Origin: Sipunculus nudus
Taxonomy: Eukaryota; Annelida; Sipuncula; Golfingiida; Sipunculidae
NCBI GenBank assembly: GCA_026874595.1
Contig: CM049318.1
Span: forward strand, 33,253,956 to 33,317,955
Reading direction: 5' to 3'
Length of the DNA: 64,000 nt
A program made the position numbers and the translations under genes. Below are positions 25,696 through 35,800 of the stretch, in pieces (position 1 is the first letter of the stretch; every line of letters starts with the position of its first letter). The notes below the pieces were generated by a model. It saw only the letters and a list, made by a program, of their open reading frames with translations. It did no database searches and was not told where the DNA came from.

Positions 25696-26625
25696 ACAGT
25701 GTTGTTTTAATTCTTCAGAGTTATACCGCTCTGGCCTAGTCTGTAGGCCATAGAGCACTTTACAACGGAGGGTAACTATACCTTCTATATAAATATATAT
25801 ATACAATATGATAAATAGACCACATCTGAATGAGGGAAAGCAGCAATCCTAATAGCTCTTTATGGCATCGATTTCCAGGTATTTTCCTTAAGAGAATGAA
25901 CAGATCCAGTCATTTCTATTATAAAGCTTTTCCTTTTGGCAATAAAGAGGTCGTGAATGCTGGATACCATCTCAAGGTCTTAGGGTCCGGCCCGATTCCA
26001 GTGAATGCAGACATACAGCAGGCTTTCATATGCATGGAGAGTACGATTCCGTCCCACAGTGCACCGCGGTAGGTCTTCCATATTGTAAACAGGTCATGAC
26101 TGCCGGTCTTAGAGGATCCTCGAGGAAAAAGAGTCAAAATATTATATTTTTGAAGTAGGAAAGTACAATCAAACTTGTAGACGGTTAGTAACGGTTCTCT
26201 AGATAAGCCAGGTGCAGTTTTTGTAAGCGATTAGGCCTGTCATCTCAGCGGAGGACCACAGACCCATCGTTACATATTTTGTAACGATGGTGCTCTTAGG
26301 ATTTGGCAGATGTGCCATGGACCCTACGTGTCCGTCCATCAGGTCTAACATAGGACACAAGGGTCCAGAGATGGACTACCAGTTTACCAGTAAAGTTTTA
26401 TTTTGAACGCACGAGTGATAATACGCGAGTTCTTGGCAACTGTAAATAAATTGCACTGACTATTAGCAACAGTCAATCAAAATGCAGGTACAGGAAGGCA
26501 TATAAATTGCTTAAGTCATTACGTAACAATAGATTAACATAACAATAAAGGGAATCGGATCATACCTGAGCATGAAGCGATTGGGCGAGGACCATTGCCC
26601 CCGTGGTTTTGCTGTCGTCCGACAT
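901..26625 (-). CDS. HACL1: 2-hydroxyacyl-CoA lyase 1, 14 exons, 3' end outside window
   Basis: ThDP-dependent peroxisomal lyase of the oxalyl-CoA decarboxylase family; it cleaves 2-hydroxyacyl-CoAs to formyl-CoA plus a fatty aldehyde in alpha-oxidation. Coding exons in gene order: 26625-26566, 19590-19486, 16631-16591, 16243-16163, 15325-15253, 14404-14327, 12500-12406, 11479-11367, 7746-7617, 5378-5273, 4480-4397, 2812-2705, 1413-1360, 1001-901. All junctions are AG/GT and phases join without a break, giving about 409 residues. Translation matches the family along its length: MFGIVG and GMRNEQS (residues 50-55; E53 is the expected ThDP-activating Glu), [34 protein letters not shown]-like [58 protein letters not shown]. 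The PYR-type and central domains are complete. The GDS/NN ThDP-Mg motif and any C-terminal peroxisome signal would lie left of base 1. The start is the first ATG, 20 codons before the first intron. Intron 1 is about 7 kb. Confidence 0.96.
1414..2704. other. HACL1 intron with diffuse repeat-like DNA
   Basis: No coding exon was recognised. The part from about 2040 to 2640 has the look of a dispersed invertebrate repeat (GGTCAAGGTCAC-type wording, also seen near 7570, 9060 and 14970), but no termini could be defined. Confidence 0.35.
2856..3080. repeat. Dispersed repeat, GCACCGCAAACG family, copy 1
   Basis: The segment begins near AGAGCACCGCAAACGTGCAT and continues with wording on ATTCAGGTGAGAAACTCTAT and a run near ACCAAGGTGCC. 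The same order of words appears at 16780-17455, and its end type (a GGTGGGTA..CCATAAAA tail) at 60510-60570. Only part of the unit is present here. Confidence 0.6.
3451..4250. mobile_element. MITE-like element, copy A, interrupted by a second MITE
   Basis: The two outer parts (3451-3636 and 3976-4250) align with one continuous copy at 15480-15955. Both begin like CTTAAA.GTGCCCA..ACCTACC and end with an inverted, imperfect version (GGTGATTGG..CCTTAAAG), which suggests a terminal-inverted-repeat DNA element of about 470 bp. Copy A carries an insertion at 3637-3975 that is absent from copy B. Confidence 0.7.
3637..3975. mobile_element. PIF/Harbinger-like MITE with 35-bp terminal inverted repeats, copy 1
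   Basis: The ends are inverted complements: GGCCAAAAAAAATTAAAGG followed by TATGGTTCTCAGGCAC, and at the other side GTGCCTGAGAACCATA then an A/T run ending TTTTGGCC. Left flank TAA and right flank AAA fit a degenerate 3-bp target duplication. A second copy is at 27469-27790. Superfamily assignment rests only on the 3-bp target site and is tentative. Confidence 0.75.
5732..6802 (+). mobile_element. Retroelement fragment with chromodomain-like ORF between 59-bp direct repeats
   Basis: Positions 5732-5790 and 6744-6802 are direct repeats of 59 bp with one visible mismatch. Between them is a 68-codon reading frame ending at 5971 whose inner part looks like a chromodomain: [20 protein letters not shown] followed by a short acidic stretch and PQELIEEF. 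This is the arrangement found at the integrase C-terminus of Ty3/gypsy chromoviruses. The remaining 0.77 kb is AT-rich; TGTTAC near 6082 and TTAACA near 6705 could be LTR ends, but this is weak. It lies in a HACL1 intron, on the opposite strand. Confidence 0.5.
5765..5971 (+). pseudogene. Chromodomain-like ORF remnant
   Basis: A short frame with the chromodomain pattern (aromatic/Ile-Lys-Trp core, then T-W-E and an acidic-Leu-Ile helix). There is no upstream integrase, so it is a remnant at most. The first residues come from the 59-bp repeat and need not be part of the original protein. Confidence 0.4.
6860..7480. other. HACL1 intron stretch with no recognised feature
   Basis: Two short minus-strand frames here do not resemble HACL1 and break the otherwise continuous exon phase, so they are not exons. 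I see no other feature in it. Confidence 0.4.
8191..8267. repeat. 16-bp inverted repeat (potential hairpin)
   Basis: ATCAGACCAATGAGAG at 8191-8206 is the exact inverted complement of CTCTCATTGGTCTGAT at 8252-8267. A related word, GGCCAATGAGGG, follows near 8300. This is probably part of a small palindromic repeat inside a HACL1 intron. Confidence 0.7.
9640..10550. repeat. 180-bp tandem repeat, about five copies
   Basis: The word GTCCGTACATGTGTATTTGT recurs with its start at 9815, 9994 (one base changed), 10174 and 10354, and degenerates at 10534, so the period is 179-180 bp. Each unit also carries AAAAGTAGGTCAAC and CCAAAAATCAGGCCAATATC. Two diverged units lie at about 8600-8760 and 8763-8955, separated by unrelated sequence. 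A 65-codon frame inside is a by-product of the repeat. Confidence 0.9.
10589..10619. repeat. Terminal hairpin of the Helitron-like element
   Basis: TATGCCCCGGCCAC, loop TTT, GTGGCGGGGGCATA; only one internal G-G pair is unmatched. Its GC content is far above the surroundings. In Helitron-like elements such a hairpin sits just inside the 3' terminus. Confidence 0.8.
12758..14042. mobile_element. Tc1/mariner (pogo-like) non-autonomous element
   Basis: It starts CAGTGAAACCTGTCTAA and ends with the inverse TTAGACCAGTCTTCACTG, flanked by TA on both sides (12756-12757 and 14043-14044). Sub-terminal words GAGGTGTCC and GTCCGCC recur near both ends, including a second internal block around 13873-13950. 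No transposase frame is seen; the longest frame (13071-13292) resembles nothing I know. It lies in the HACL1 intron between the exons at 12406 and 14404. Confidence 0.65.
15480..15955. mobile_element. MITE-like element, copy B (uninterrupted)
   Basis: Continuous counterpart of 3451-4250. It starts CTTAAAGGTGCCCATTTACC and ends in an imperfect inverted form (GGTGATTGGCCCCTTTAAGG). The site where copy A carries the 3637-3975 insertion is empty here (TTAGGCAGTAGGCTGC). Confidence 0.7.
16780..17460. repeat. Dispersed repeat with about 150-bp internal units, GCACCGCAAACG family, copy 2
   Basis: It starts GGGCACCGCAAACGTCCAT. The word GACCTCTGACCTCA and the motif GAGAAA.CCTATTGG recur about every 150 bp, and the tail runs GGTGGGTATACCATAAAACTCC. 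It matches 2856-3080 and the tail at 60510-60570. It is intronic in HACL1. Confidence 0.65.
17460..19485. other. HACL1 intron stretch with no recognised feature
   Basis: AT-rich and non-coding on both strands as far as I can tell; the short frames at 17833 and 18378 show no family resemblance. Confidence 0.4.
21755..22020. repeat. Imperfect (AAT)n microsatellite
   Basis: Dense ATA/AAT trinucleotide runs, the longest uninterrupted block being at about 21860-21906. It sits just outside the left arm of the foldback element. Confidence 0.9.
22155..22163. repeat. 9-bp target site duplication, left
   Basis: CCAGTTTAC immediately before the left arm; the same 9 bp follow the right arm at 26379-26387. 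Confidence 0.8.
22164..22741. repeat. Left inverted arm of foldback element
   Basis: 578 bp from TAGTCCATCTCTGG to CATATTGTAT; inverse of 25801-26378. It contains the hairpin CCATCGTTACA / TGTAACGATGG at 22252-22278 (11 perfect pairs, 5-base loop). Confidence 0.9.
22744..23267. mobile_element. hAT-like MITE candidate inside the foldback element
   Basis: Left end CAGTGGTGGATCAAG and right end, read inversely, GAGTGGCGGATCCAG: 12 of 15 agree, and the CAGTGGCGGATC wording is typical of hAT MITE ends. No convincing 8-bp target duplication was found. The left end begins only two bases after the foldback arm, so it may instead be part of that element's core. Confidence 0.45.
23102..23157. repeat. 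(AT)n microsatellite 1 in foldback core
   Basis: Pure AT dinucleotide run of about 56 bases; it can itself form a cruciform. Confidence 0.95.
23763..23825. repeat. (AT)n microsatellite 2 in foldback core
   Basis: Pure AT dinucleotide run of about 63 bases. Confidence 0.95.
24536..24582. repeat. (AT)n microsatellite 3 in foldback core
   Basis: AT run with one TTT interruption. Confidence 0.9.
25629..25692. repeat. (AT)n microsatellite 4 in foldback core
   Basis: Pure AT run of about 60 bases, about 110 bp inside the right arm. Confidence 0.95.
25801..26378. repeat. Right inverted arm of foldback element
   Basis: 578 bp from ATACAATATG to GGACTA; inverse of 22164-22741, with the same internal hairpin mirrored at 26264-26290. 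The 80- and 72-codon frames seen on opposite strands of each arm are the same two frames repeated and match nothing I recognise. Confidence 0.9.
26379..26387. repeat. 9-bp target site duplication, right
   Basis: CCAGTTTAC directly after the right arm, identical to 22155-22163. Confidence 0.8.
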
Positions 26626-28040
26626 TTTGGCCAATTGGTCACATGATCAAGCTCGGTAACGTGACAGCTGACTGGGCTTCTGTACCTTAATTATAATTAT
26701 CCATATTCAATCTCATTATAAGTGTAATAATTTAGTAAACTACGTAGACGTTCCTAATTGATGTACATTTATCACCAAAACGGTATCTTTCAAAGGTAAG
26801 TATGATCAAAACTTATATCATGTATTATAATTACGGAAAGGAGCAAGTCTATAAGGTAAAATAGACTTGTCACCAGGTTACTGAGCCCTTGATCTTTGTG
26901 CTTTGCATGGGTGTCCCGGTTAGTGACCTAAGATGGAGCAGTCAATCACTGGGGTACAAGTACGTTGACAGGCATTTATTAAGGATAGTAGTTCAGATAA
27001 GGGTGACCTTTTTGTTTTAATGATACCAAACATGACAAAACATATGTTAACTAGGGGCAACACACAACTGTTAAAACAGTAGACCTGCCTTGGGTATAAA
27101 GTGTTTACTGTTTACCTCGTATCTGTTAATATGATACTGATGATAGGCGGAAGTTCAGAATGAAGACTTACGAGTGTTCATCCAGTGATCCACCACGTCA
27201 ATCACCCGTCCCTCGTGTATCTCTCCTTCACCTGCTCACGCCCCTCCCTCCATTCCTCTCTCTATTTCTCATTGTGATTTATCGGGATTTTTTGTTGTCG
27301 TGAAATGTTTATAAATAAATTTATGAATTATATAAATTTCATATTTAAAATTTAACTGAATTGTAACCTGATTTTTTAAAATTTTCATTTAATTTAAGTT
27401 TATATTACATGTGTCTGATTCATTTATTAAGTTGATATAAAATTTAACACATATATTAAATGTCATAAGGCAAAAAAAAATTAAAGGTATGGTTCTCAGG
27501 CATTGCCCGCGTCAATTTTAACCCCCCCCCCACACGCATCAAACATTTTTATTTTGATTTCATCATTCAAGATGGTAAAATAATACAATTTCCATATGAT
27601 TTCCTTTGTTATGAAGCGCACTTTTAGTTTTACCTGTTTAGCAAGAAGAAAAATGTCAGTTACATGCTTTACCCTGATCATATGAAATTTTATCGAAACA
27701 TACAAAAAAAGATCAAAAATAAAATCCGCCCGCCCTCATTGATTTCTGAAAAAAAGTGCCTGAGAGCCATACCCTTTTATTTTTTTGGCCTAAGTTTCTA
27801 AATTTATTTAATTTGATAATATTTAAAATTAGGAACTAGATGTAAATGGAATATACAGTCTTAATTGATTAAAAATGAATACAATTTTTTAAATGTTAAC
27901 TTGTGAATGTTTTACAGAATATTCTTTTGCAGTTTTATTGTTTTTAAGAATTATTACCATAATGTATCCAAAGTGTGAAATATTTAACGATATATAAATC
28001 CATAAATGTATATATATATATAAGTTCTCCATTCCTTCAA
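26626..28040. other. Divergent intergenic region, HACL1 side
   Basis: It should hold the HACL1 promoter and 5' UTR because the ATG is at 26625. No TATA box or defined start site is evident. It also contains one MITE (27469-27790) and AT-rich sequence. Confidence 0.4.
27469..27790. mobile_element. PIF/Harbinger-like MITE, copy 2
   Basis: Same termini as the copy at 3637-3975 (start GGCAAAAAAAAATTAAAGG, end TTTTTTTGGCC) and the same inner words (CGCC..TTGATTTCTGAAAAAAAGTGCCTGAG). It is flanked on both sides by TAA (27466-27468 and 27791-27793), which supports a 3-bp target duplication. It lies in the HACL1/ferroportin intergenic region. Confidence 0.75.
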
Positions 28041-29693
28041 ACGGTGAGAAGGCCCACCTTGCTATTTATCAAGCGAACCTGTGAGCTTTAATTATGCAGC
28101 AGTGTGGCGTTGGCCTTTTTCTGCATATTAACCCTGTTATCTCAAAAATGGCAGGAGCTAGCATCTCCAAACTTTATGCAAATGTTGATCACATTTGAAA
28201 CTGAGGTTTTTGTGGCATCACCTGCATTGACCTGTTTTGTAAGGGAAAAAAATTGTAAATTTAACTTCTTTCAGCCCTAACTTAAAAGCTTTGTTGATGA
28301 AACTGTCAAAACAAATTATTTAGTATTTCACAGTAATTATCCTTAAGTACTGTTCTCTCAGTTGCATAAGAATAGATCATAAGAATAGATTGATTTTTTT
28401 TTGGTAGAGTTACAGAAAGCTGAAGTTGGACATGGCCAAGTAAGCATATATGAAACTTAGGGAGCAATACTCTTCTGCAAAACTTTTTTTTGTGCCTGTA
28501 AATTTTTATGAGTGATTTGTCATATATGCCTTAAAATGTGCTTTTCCGTACATCTCAGATAGCTTTGTCTTATAGAAGACTGAGGGAGCCACCTACAATT
28601 GCTTTTGCATTGCATACATCTAAGCTAATAAGTTTGTGTGGTTTGATGTATCTACCTAAACTATTTTATGTCCTTGCATACATTCATCAATGGCCTTCTT
28701 GAACACAAGACTTCCAGGGCCACCTACAACTTTTTTTGCATAGTGCCACTACATCCTTGCGACTATCTCAGGAGTTAAGTTTGTGTAATTGGTGCTCATG
28801 TTTAAAACTTTTAGTACTTGCTTTGTACATATATATGTCACACATTTATTTCAGGTTATACCTGATGTTTATACCATTGCACAGGTTCACATTAAGACTG
28901 GAGGACTTGTTTCTAAAGGGATTGCCACCTTGCTATAATAATAAAAAGAATATGAAATGATGCAAAGTGCTTTAAAATTGTTGCAAATCTAAGCTTGTCA
29001 ATCTAGTGCCTACCTCTCTTTAATTGTATCCTTCAAAACTGAGTTTTGCGGATACTGTATTTTCAGCCGCTGCATATGGTTGAGGAGAACTCCTCCATAA
29101 CCACTAGACAAAATTTTATAAAACACAGAATTTTAATTGAGGCACATGTGAACTGCTGCACCCTATTTTTGGGTTGACATTTGACCTTTCCTCTCTGCAC
29201 AGTGTCTATTGGTGGGTCTGTTTCAGATATAAACCCCACATATCTTGGGACTCAAGGTTTTAGCTCTTGGATAGCTTTATATTGTACACAAAACTGGTGG
29301 TGCCACTTACAGCCATTTTTGCACAGCATCCATATGTTCACCTGCCTTTGGTTAAAATCACTCATATCTCTGCAGTGGTTGGACTCATCCACCTGAAATT
29401 CTGCAGGTGTATACATCTCAAAGAGAGTTTTTGTTTATGTGACAGATGGCGCCACCTACATCCATGTTTAAGCTGAATTTTTGCTTGTGTATAGATTTAG
29501 CTTAGCTCTTTATCATTTACAAAACTGGTGGTGCCACCTGCAACTATTTCTTGTTCATATGACAGATGGCATCACATACAATCATGTGTAACATGGCAGG
29601 CAACCATGCTGATAAGCAACACATCTCACTCTATTTCCCCTTACACACAATCGATGCCTCACTTCAGACTTGCCACTCTTATTTTGGCGGATA
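28040..29693. repeat. Composite repeat upstream of the ferroportin gene
   Basis: 28040-28930 shares order and wording with 30340-30720 (ACCTGTGAGCTT, GGAGCTAGCA, CATTGCACAGGTT). 29026-29693 is a copy of the GTATCC..AAAAC family described at 41597-42572, with left end GTATCCTTCAAAAC and right end TTTTGGCGGATA. The repeated phrase GTGCCACCT plus CACAAAACTGG occurs throughout. The short frames at 28736-29476 are by-products of it. Confidence 0.6.
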
Positions 29694-29765
29694 ACTACAT
29701 ATAGTAGCTTGAAAATACCTATACTCTAGTTTTTGAAAGTGAAGAACCCTGCACATACACATATT

Positions 29766-29767
29766 TA

Positions 29768-29799
<32 letters not shown>

Positions 29800-29822
29800 T
29801 TATAATATATATATAAATATTA
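29766..29822. repeat. (TA)n-rich microsatellite near ferroportin exon 1
   Basis: Alternating TA with small interruptions, ending about 70 bp before the start codon of the ferroportin gene. Confidence 0.85.
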
Positions 29823-29893
29823 GTATATTTGTATGATACAGTGACAAGAATGGTTAGAAAGGCGAACTTGTTGTGAGATTCATCCTAAACGCC

Positions 29894-32800
29894 ATGGAGG
29901 AAGGGACTGTGTCCAAGAAGTCAGGTACGCATGTTCTAAAAATTAGTTTAAAAAACTAAATGAATATCACAGCTATCAGAAAGTAAAAGCTAAATAGGGT
30001 TTATCTAAATTTAGATGGAGGTATTTGACTCTCTTTCTCAGTGAGGTGAAATGTTTATATTCACTAAGTCCCCTTCACAATTTGGTTGTTCTAAATAATG
30101 GACTTTACATTTTATCATGATATACATGAAGGCCGTTACTTTGTTGAAGTCAGAGTATACTCCTTGCAGTGTAAAAACTGTGTTTAAAACAAAGATGTGC
30201 AGATTATATTTATGACACCTTTTAATTATGACCTCATGTATGATTGGCATATATGAATATGTTATGGCGCTAGACGTAGATCAATTCCCAGTAGTGGTAA
30301 TATTATAATGGTTATTATTAAATCTCATTTTTAGCCAACCTGTGAGCTTATGCGATGGCGCAGCCTCGTCCATCGTCAGCTGTCATCCTTACATTAACCC
30401 ATGCTATCTCATAAACTGTTGGAGCTAGCAGCACCAAATTTTATGGAAGAATCAGTAACATGTCATATCTATTGGTTTGAGCTTATTTTTTGGCTATCTG
30501 CATTGACTTAGATTTTAAAGGGGAAAAGTTTAAAAAAAAACTTTAAAAATTCTTCCTCCTTGAAACTGACCAGCCAAATTGTTCAATATTTCATAGAACT
30601 TTTAGAACAAGTACTTTTCAAATAATGGATAAGCATGTTATCATGGAAGCATTATACCTGATGTATATCCCATTGCACAGGTTTGCATTAGGTCTGTAGG
30701 CCTTGTGTTTTTAGCCCAGTTGACTTTGTCATACTGAGTCATTGGGATTGGTATTTGTCCTCTGTCCTTCCAGCAGACTGACCAGCCATCAGTTAACGGG
30801 GATCATAAACTCATTAACCTAGAAAGTTTTTTTTTTAAATGCCAAGGAAAAATCTCTTTTAAAACCCAAAATCAGGTCACATTGACCTATAGTCTGGGAA
30901 TGGTGAAAACTTTCTGAATATATGAAAGTCAGAATTTTCCAAGTGTTTTATGCTGTTGCAGGTACAGATAACAAAATCAATGAAAGTTCTCAAAAATATC
31001 CCTGTCAGCAAAATTTTAACAAAATTGGACAATCTAGATCTAGTACTCCAGAAAGGATACTTAAAATTGTTAAGTTTCAATGTGATTGGTCCATTATGAG
31101 TAAATTCTCATGCAAAGCATAAAAAGGTCAAGAGTGGATGCATGGATTTCCATGAAATTTGCTATGCATGTTTATATAGGAAAGTTTTATTGTTGGATTG
31201 GGACTTCTGGCACCACTTGTTTTAGCTCAGTTAATTTTCAGACATGCTTAGTTACATAGCAATGGGTCTTTGAAAGATTTACCCATCGTATGATCGACAC
31301 CAGTGGTGTCATCCACAAATGTGTTTTCTTAGTTTACAGTAACTTTGTTTGTTTCAGGTCTCATTCATGTCACATTATTAGCTCTTATTAGCTCAGCCAT
31401 CATAAATTTTGCCTTTAACCAACAAGTATTTTGTATTTACCAGGAGTTTAGTCTCTTTTATCCTAGAATAATAAAAAATCTATAACAAGTTTTTAAAAAT
31501 ATGACCAAGGTCTAGGAATATCATAGATCTTACTTGATGGATGAGCATCTTGACCAATGGGTCAGTTGTTTGTAATTTTTTTCTCAGAAGATTTTAAACC
31601 TTATTTTTTTTGTAAAATCCAAAGTTGTTGCACTGAAGATCTCATGTTAGACTTAACATGATTTAAACAAATCAGCTGTTTAAACACGTAGCAACATTGG
31701 CCATTCTGACTCAAATTTCATGGATCAGCAAACACATTGTTTCTTTATTGTTCCAGTATATCTTTTATATTCAGGGCTTCACTTGGAGTTTTAAAGCAAA
31801 ATTTCACCTTGTACCTCATACTTTGACTTGTGGTTGGCACCATTAAAATAAGTTATAAATATCTTTCACTGACTTGCAGCAATGTCTGAAATAATTACAC
31901 CTATATATTAAAGCTGATATTTTCCATATTTTATTAAAAGTAACATCTGCGTACTGCTGGTGTTCCAAATGTCACTCCTATGACTCTTATCATTTATGAT
32001 AACGGTTGCATGATGTATGAACCAGTGACTCAACTGAAAATGATTTATGCCTTTTATTTAAGGAGGGCGATGTGGATGGATTAGAGGTCCACAGAAGTAC
32101 ATTTATATGGGGCACTTCTTATCATCATGGGTAAGTAATTATCCAGACAGAAAGATTTATTGAATTCTCTATCAGAAAAGATTGATTCATAGTGAATAAG
32201 ATTAATAGCATATAGATCTTCAGTGAATAATTGGTGATCTTATCAGTGCATTTGTTTTGAATTTACTGGAACATTATTTGGTAAAAATATTAAAAAATTA
32301 AGTAACAATAATGGTTTGATTATAAGCAACACACAGTTTTGTGTTAAAATTTTAAATTGGAAATAAAGTGTTACAAAGTGTTCTGCCAAATTTCTTTCTC
32401 TCTGAAATAGTCCCATTTTATTCACCACTCATATTCACTGATCATATCAATCATGCAAACATCACATAATTTAAGTTTCCCAAATCAGAAGCACTTTGTT
32501 TTTTATCTCAGATATTTGCATTTTGCAGTTTTGTTCTCAAAACATAGATTTGTTGTTAATTTGTTGCCTCTTTTTGGTGATACATAACTTCATGAAGGAT
32601 GGATTCCAGTTATTTGTTTAGTCTTGTATTTAAAAAAATGCATTGTATGTTTCAATGATAAATAAAATATAAATTTATAGAATGAAAGCCTGTTGCCATG
32701 TGTGTGTGTGTGTTTGTGGGAGGGGGTCTCTATTGGGTGATACTCCCAAAACTGTGTTTGCGTTCACTTATTTAGCCCATATTGCGAGGTTCATTCAGGC

Positions 32801-35800
32801 ATAAGTGAGTGTACATCTGTGAACATTCCTCAGTGACGTTCCTGAATCCAGCTGATGAGCAGTATCCAATCCAAAATCTAATTAATTCTTCTTTGGCAAA
32901 TTTCCAAAATGCCCTGAAAATTTCATGAGATTCCATTCACTATTGAATGAGTTGTTTTGTGAACAAACACAAGCACAAACAGTGATGAATGCATAACCTC
33001 CTGGCAATAAATTTTTTTTATCTTATATGTTATATCTTTCTCCCTCATCAGGGTGATCGGATGTGGAGTTTTGCGCTGGGTCTGTACCTGGTGTACCTGG
33101 GACAGAAGTCTCTTCGTCTCGCTGCTGTGTACGGCTTCTCAGCGTGCGGTGCTGTGTTGCTGTTTGGTGGATTGATTGGAGACTGGGTAGATCGTAACCA
33201 ACGTCTCAAGGGTAGGTAAAGTAGAGAAAAAATGATGTTTTTTAAATTATTGTTTCATAAGCAATAGTTTATTTTTTGAGCCAGATTTTCACCCATTTTT
33301 TCTGTAGAATTTACAATGGAATTTGTCTGAAAGAACACCTAGCTGTCTAATAAGACCACCTGTCTATTAAGACCACCCTTGGGTGAACCAAAAGCATTCA
33401 CATTAGTTATAACTGGCCTGTCTAATAAGACCACCTGTGAAGGCCACTTTTGGCCAGTCTGATGAGTGGTCTCATAACACAGGTTTCATCGAATGTGATT
33501 TCTGGCTTACCCTGTGAAACAAATTGTAATGGTTAGACCTAGAAACTTTTATCAATACATCCAGGGAGGTCCTGGTAAAATCTCCTTGGAAACCTTAATA
33601 AAATTAGGTCATGGTGACCAATATTTTGTGAACTACCAGCTATAAACATGATTTTGAGTGAGTCCCTGGTGTGCACTCAAGCAGGCAAGAGGTGTGCTCT
33701 GAGAGGGAAGAGATTTTTTCATTAATTTGGCAGGTTAAAGGCAAGTAAATTCCATTAAAACTTACAGAGAAACACTTTAGGTGCTAAAAAAAGAGATTTG
33801 TTTATTTTGGCTTCATATGTGAATTATTTGTGTGGTAAATTAGCAAGTTAAAATTGGGATAGGGTGGAAAATTTCACTTGTTCATTGTGTTATTTGGTTG
33901 ACAGTTTTCAATAGGTGCTTTCATTCACCATTGACTACAAGTGGTCAGCAAGTGCACACCAGGGTGGGCTTTGTTATGGTACCTGAACGCTCTGTGTTAT
34001 AACATGGTGGCCTGAATGTTCATGGTCAGCTTGGGCCAGTAATATTTTTCACATGATGTTGTTTAAAGTGCCAAAATGATCTTTGTAAAATATGCCAAAG
34101 GAAGAGTTTAAAAGGACCAGGTCTGATCTCTCTAGCTCCTCATCAGATTCATCTGTTGTATCAAAAAAGCACAAACGTTTGCCATCACTTAAACTTGATG
34201 ATAGTGTAATAGAGGACAGTATGGGATCTCTCACAGAGGAACGTATGTTTCAAATGTTAGAAAGTTTCAAAAAAGAAATCTTGACAGAGATAAGAAAATC
34301 CATTGTGACAGAAATAGAGGAAACAATAATGGAAAAATGTGTAAAGCCTCTTGAAAATAAAATAAGTGAACTGGAGAATGTGGTAGTCAGTTTAAAGCAG
34401 GAAAACATTGCACTGAAAAACGAATGTGAACAGACAAAAAACATGGCAAGAGAGGCAAAAATTAATGCTGTGAATAATGAGCAATACTCTAGAAGGTGTA
34501 ATATTAGGATACTTGGGGTCATTGATAAAGATAAAACTGAGGATACAAGGAAAGTAGCCATTTCAATTTTTCAAAATAAATTGAATGTAAAGGTAGAAGA
34601 AAGATCTATAGATGTGGCACATAGGGTGGGGACACATCGACATGACTCCGACAGGGCTATTATTGTAAAATTTATGTCTAGGGATGAAAAGCTTTCTGTA
34701 TTGAAAGCCAGGAAGCAGTTGAAAAATAGCGGAATAATCATAGTTGATGATATGTGTGCTGAAATGCAAAAAATGTTTAATAGAGTAAAAAAGGATCAAC
34801 GTGTCTCTGATGCATGGACGTGGGATGGGAAGGTGTTTGTCAAAGGGAGGGATAATAAAGTGTTTAGGGTCAAGTATGGAGATCAGCTGGATGTGGTAAT
34901 GAAGTAATCTGAAAGGGCTTTGGAAGTTTGTATTGTTTATACATGAAATGAGAATATATTAGAACGCCTTGAACAGATCATAGCTTTCCCTTTTCGTATT
35001 AATATAATTATTATTATCATCATTATCAAAATATTATTTTTGGGTGTACTGGTCCAAGCTACCAGGTACCACAGTATGTCTTATGTATATTTATGTCACC
35101 TTGTGTTCTGGGTCACTTGTTCGTGTCTTCTATGTGTTTATATGATACTTGCGACTCGATGTAAAAGTGGTGAAATGATAAAATACACTAAATCTAAACT
35201 ACATGTTCACCAGTTTGGAAGCATCACATTTTCCCTTTATAATTGGTTACAAAGATATTTCTGTAGGCTGAAAATAAGATATTCACACATATATTTAACT
35301 TTGTGTTTACAATTATTCATGAACTTATGGATTTATAGAAATAGGTGCATGTACCATATTTTATTCCTGTAATAATAGAAGGTTCTACTTCAACAAATGA
35401 AATATCAGTGATGAATTTTAAGATTCTGAGTGTTAATGCTAATGGGATTAGGAATTATATTAAAAGAAGGAAATTATTTAATTGGTGTCATAAACAAGGA
35501 TTGGATAAAGGTATATGTTTTATTCAGGAATCCCATTCTGATACAAAATGTGAACAAGCATGGAAACACCAATGGAGGGGTCATAGTTTCTTTTCCCATG
35601 GTACAAATCAGGCCAGGGGAACATTAACCTTAATTGGGTCAAAACTAGAATTCACATTGTTGGATAGTAAAGTGGACGATGCAGGAAGATTTGTCATGCT
35701 ATATTGTATCATTCAAGGGTCACACTTTTTGCTGATTAACGTTTATGGTCCTAACAGTGAGACTGAGCAATTATTATGTTACGAGAATATTTATAATATA

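Larger units (their letters stand above)
22164..26378. mobile_element. Foldback/Mutator-like element, 4215 bp, with 578-bp inverted arms
   Basis: Left arm 22164-22741 and right arm 25801-26378 are inverted copies with no difference or indel that I could find by eye; matching positions always sum to 48542. The element is bounded by the 9-bp direct repeat CCAGTTTAC (22155-22163 and 26379-26387). Long arms plus a 9-bp target duplication are known for foldback and Mutator-like transposons. The 3-kb centre has four (AT)n tracts and a hAT-like inner repeat but no transposase frame, so the copy looks non-autonomous. It lies in HACL1 intron 1, only 178 bp from the exon 1 donor. Confidence 0.85.

Noticed and set aside
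26626-26645. CCAAT box (CCAATTGG) as HACL1 promoter element
   Set aside because: It is only a few bases before the ATG and would lie within the 5' UTR; position argues against a promoter role.
29700-29893. Iron-responsive element in the ferroportin 5' UTR
   Set aside because: CAGTGA occurs at about 29838, but the five bases on each side do not pair into an IRE stem. An IRE on an unseen upstream exon cannot be excluded.
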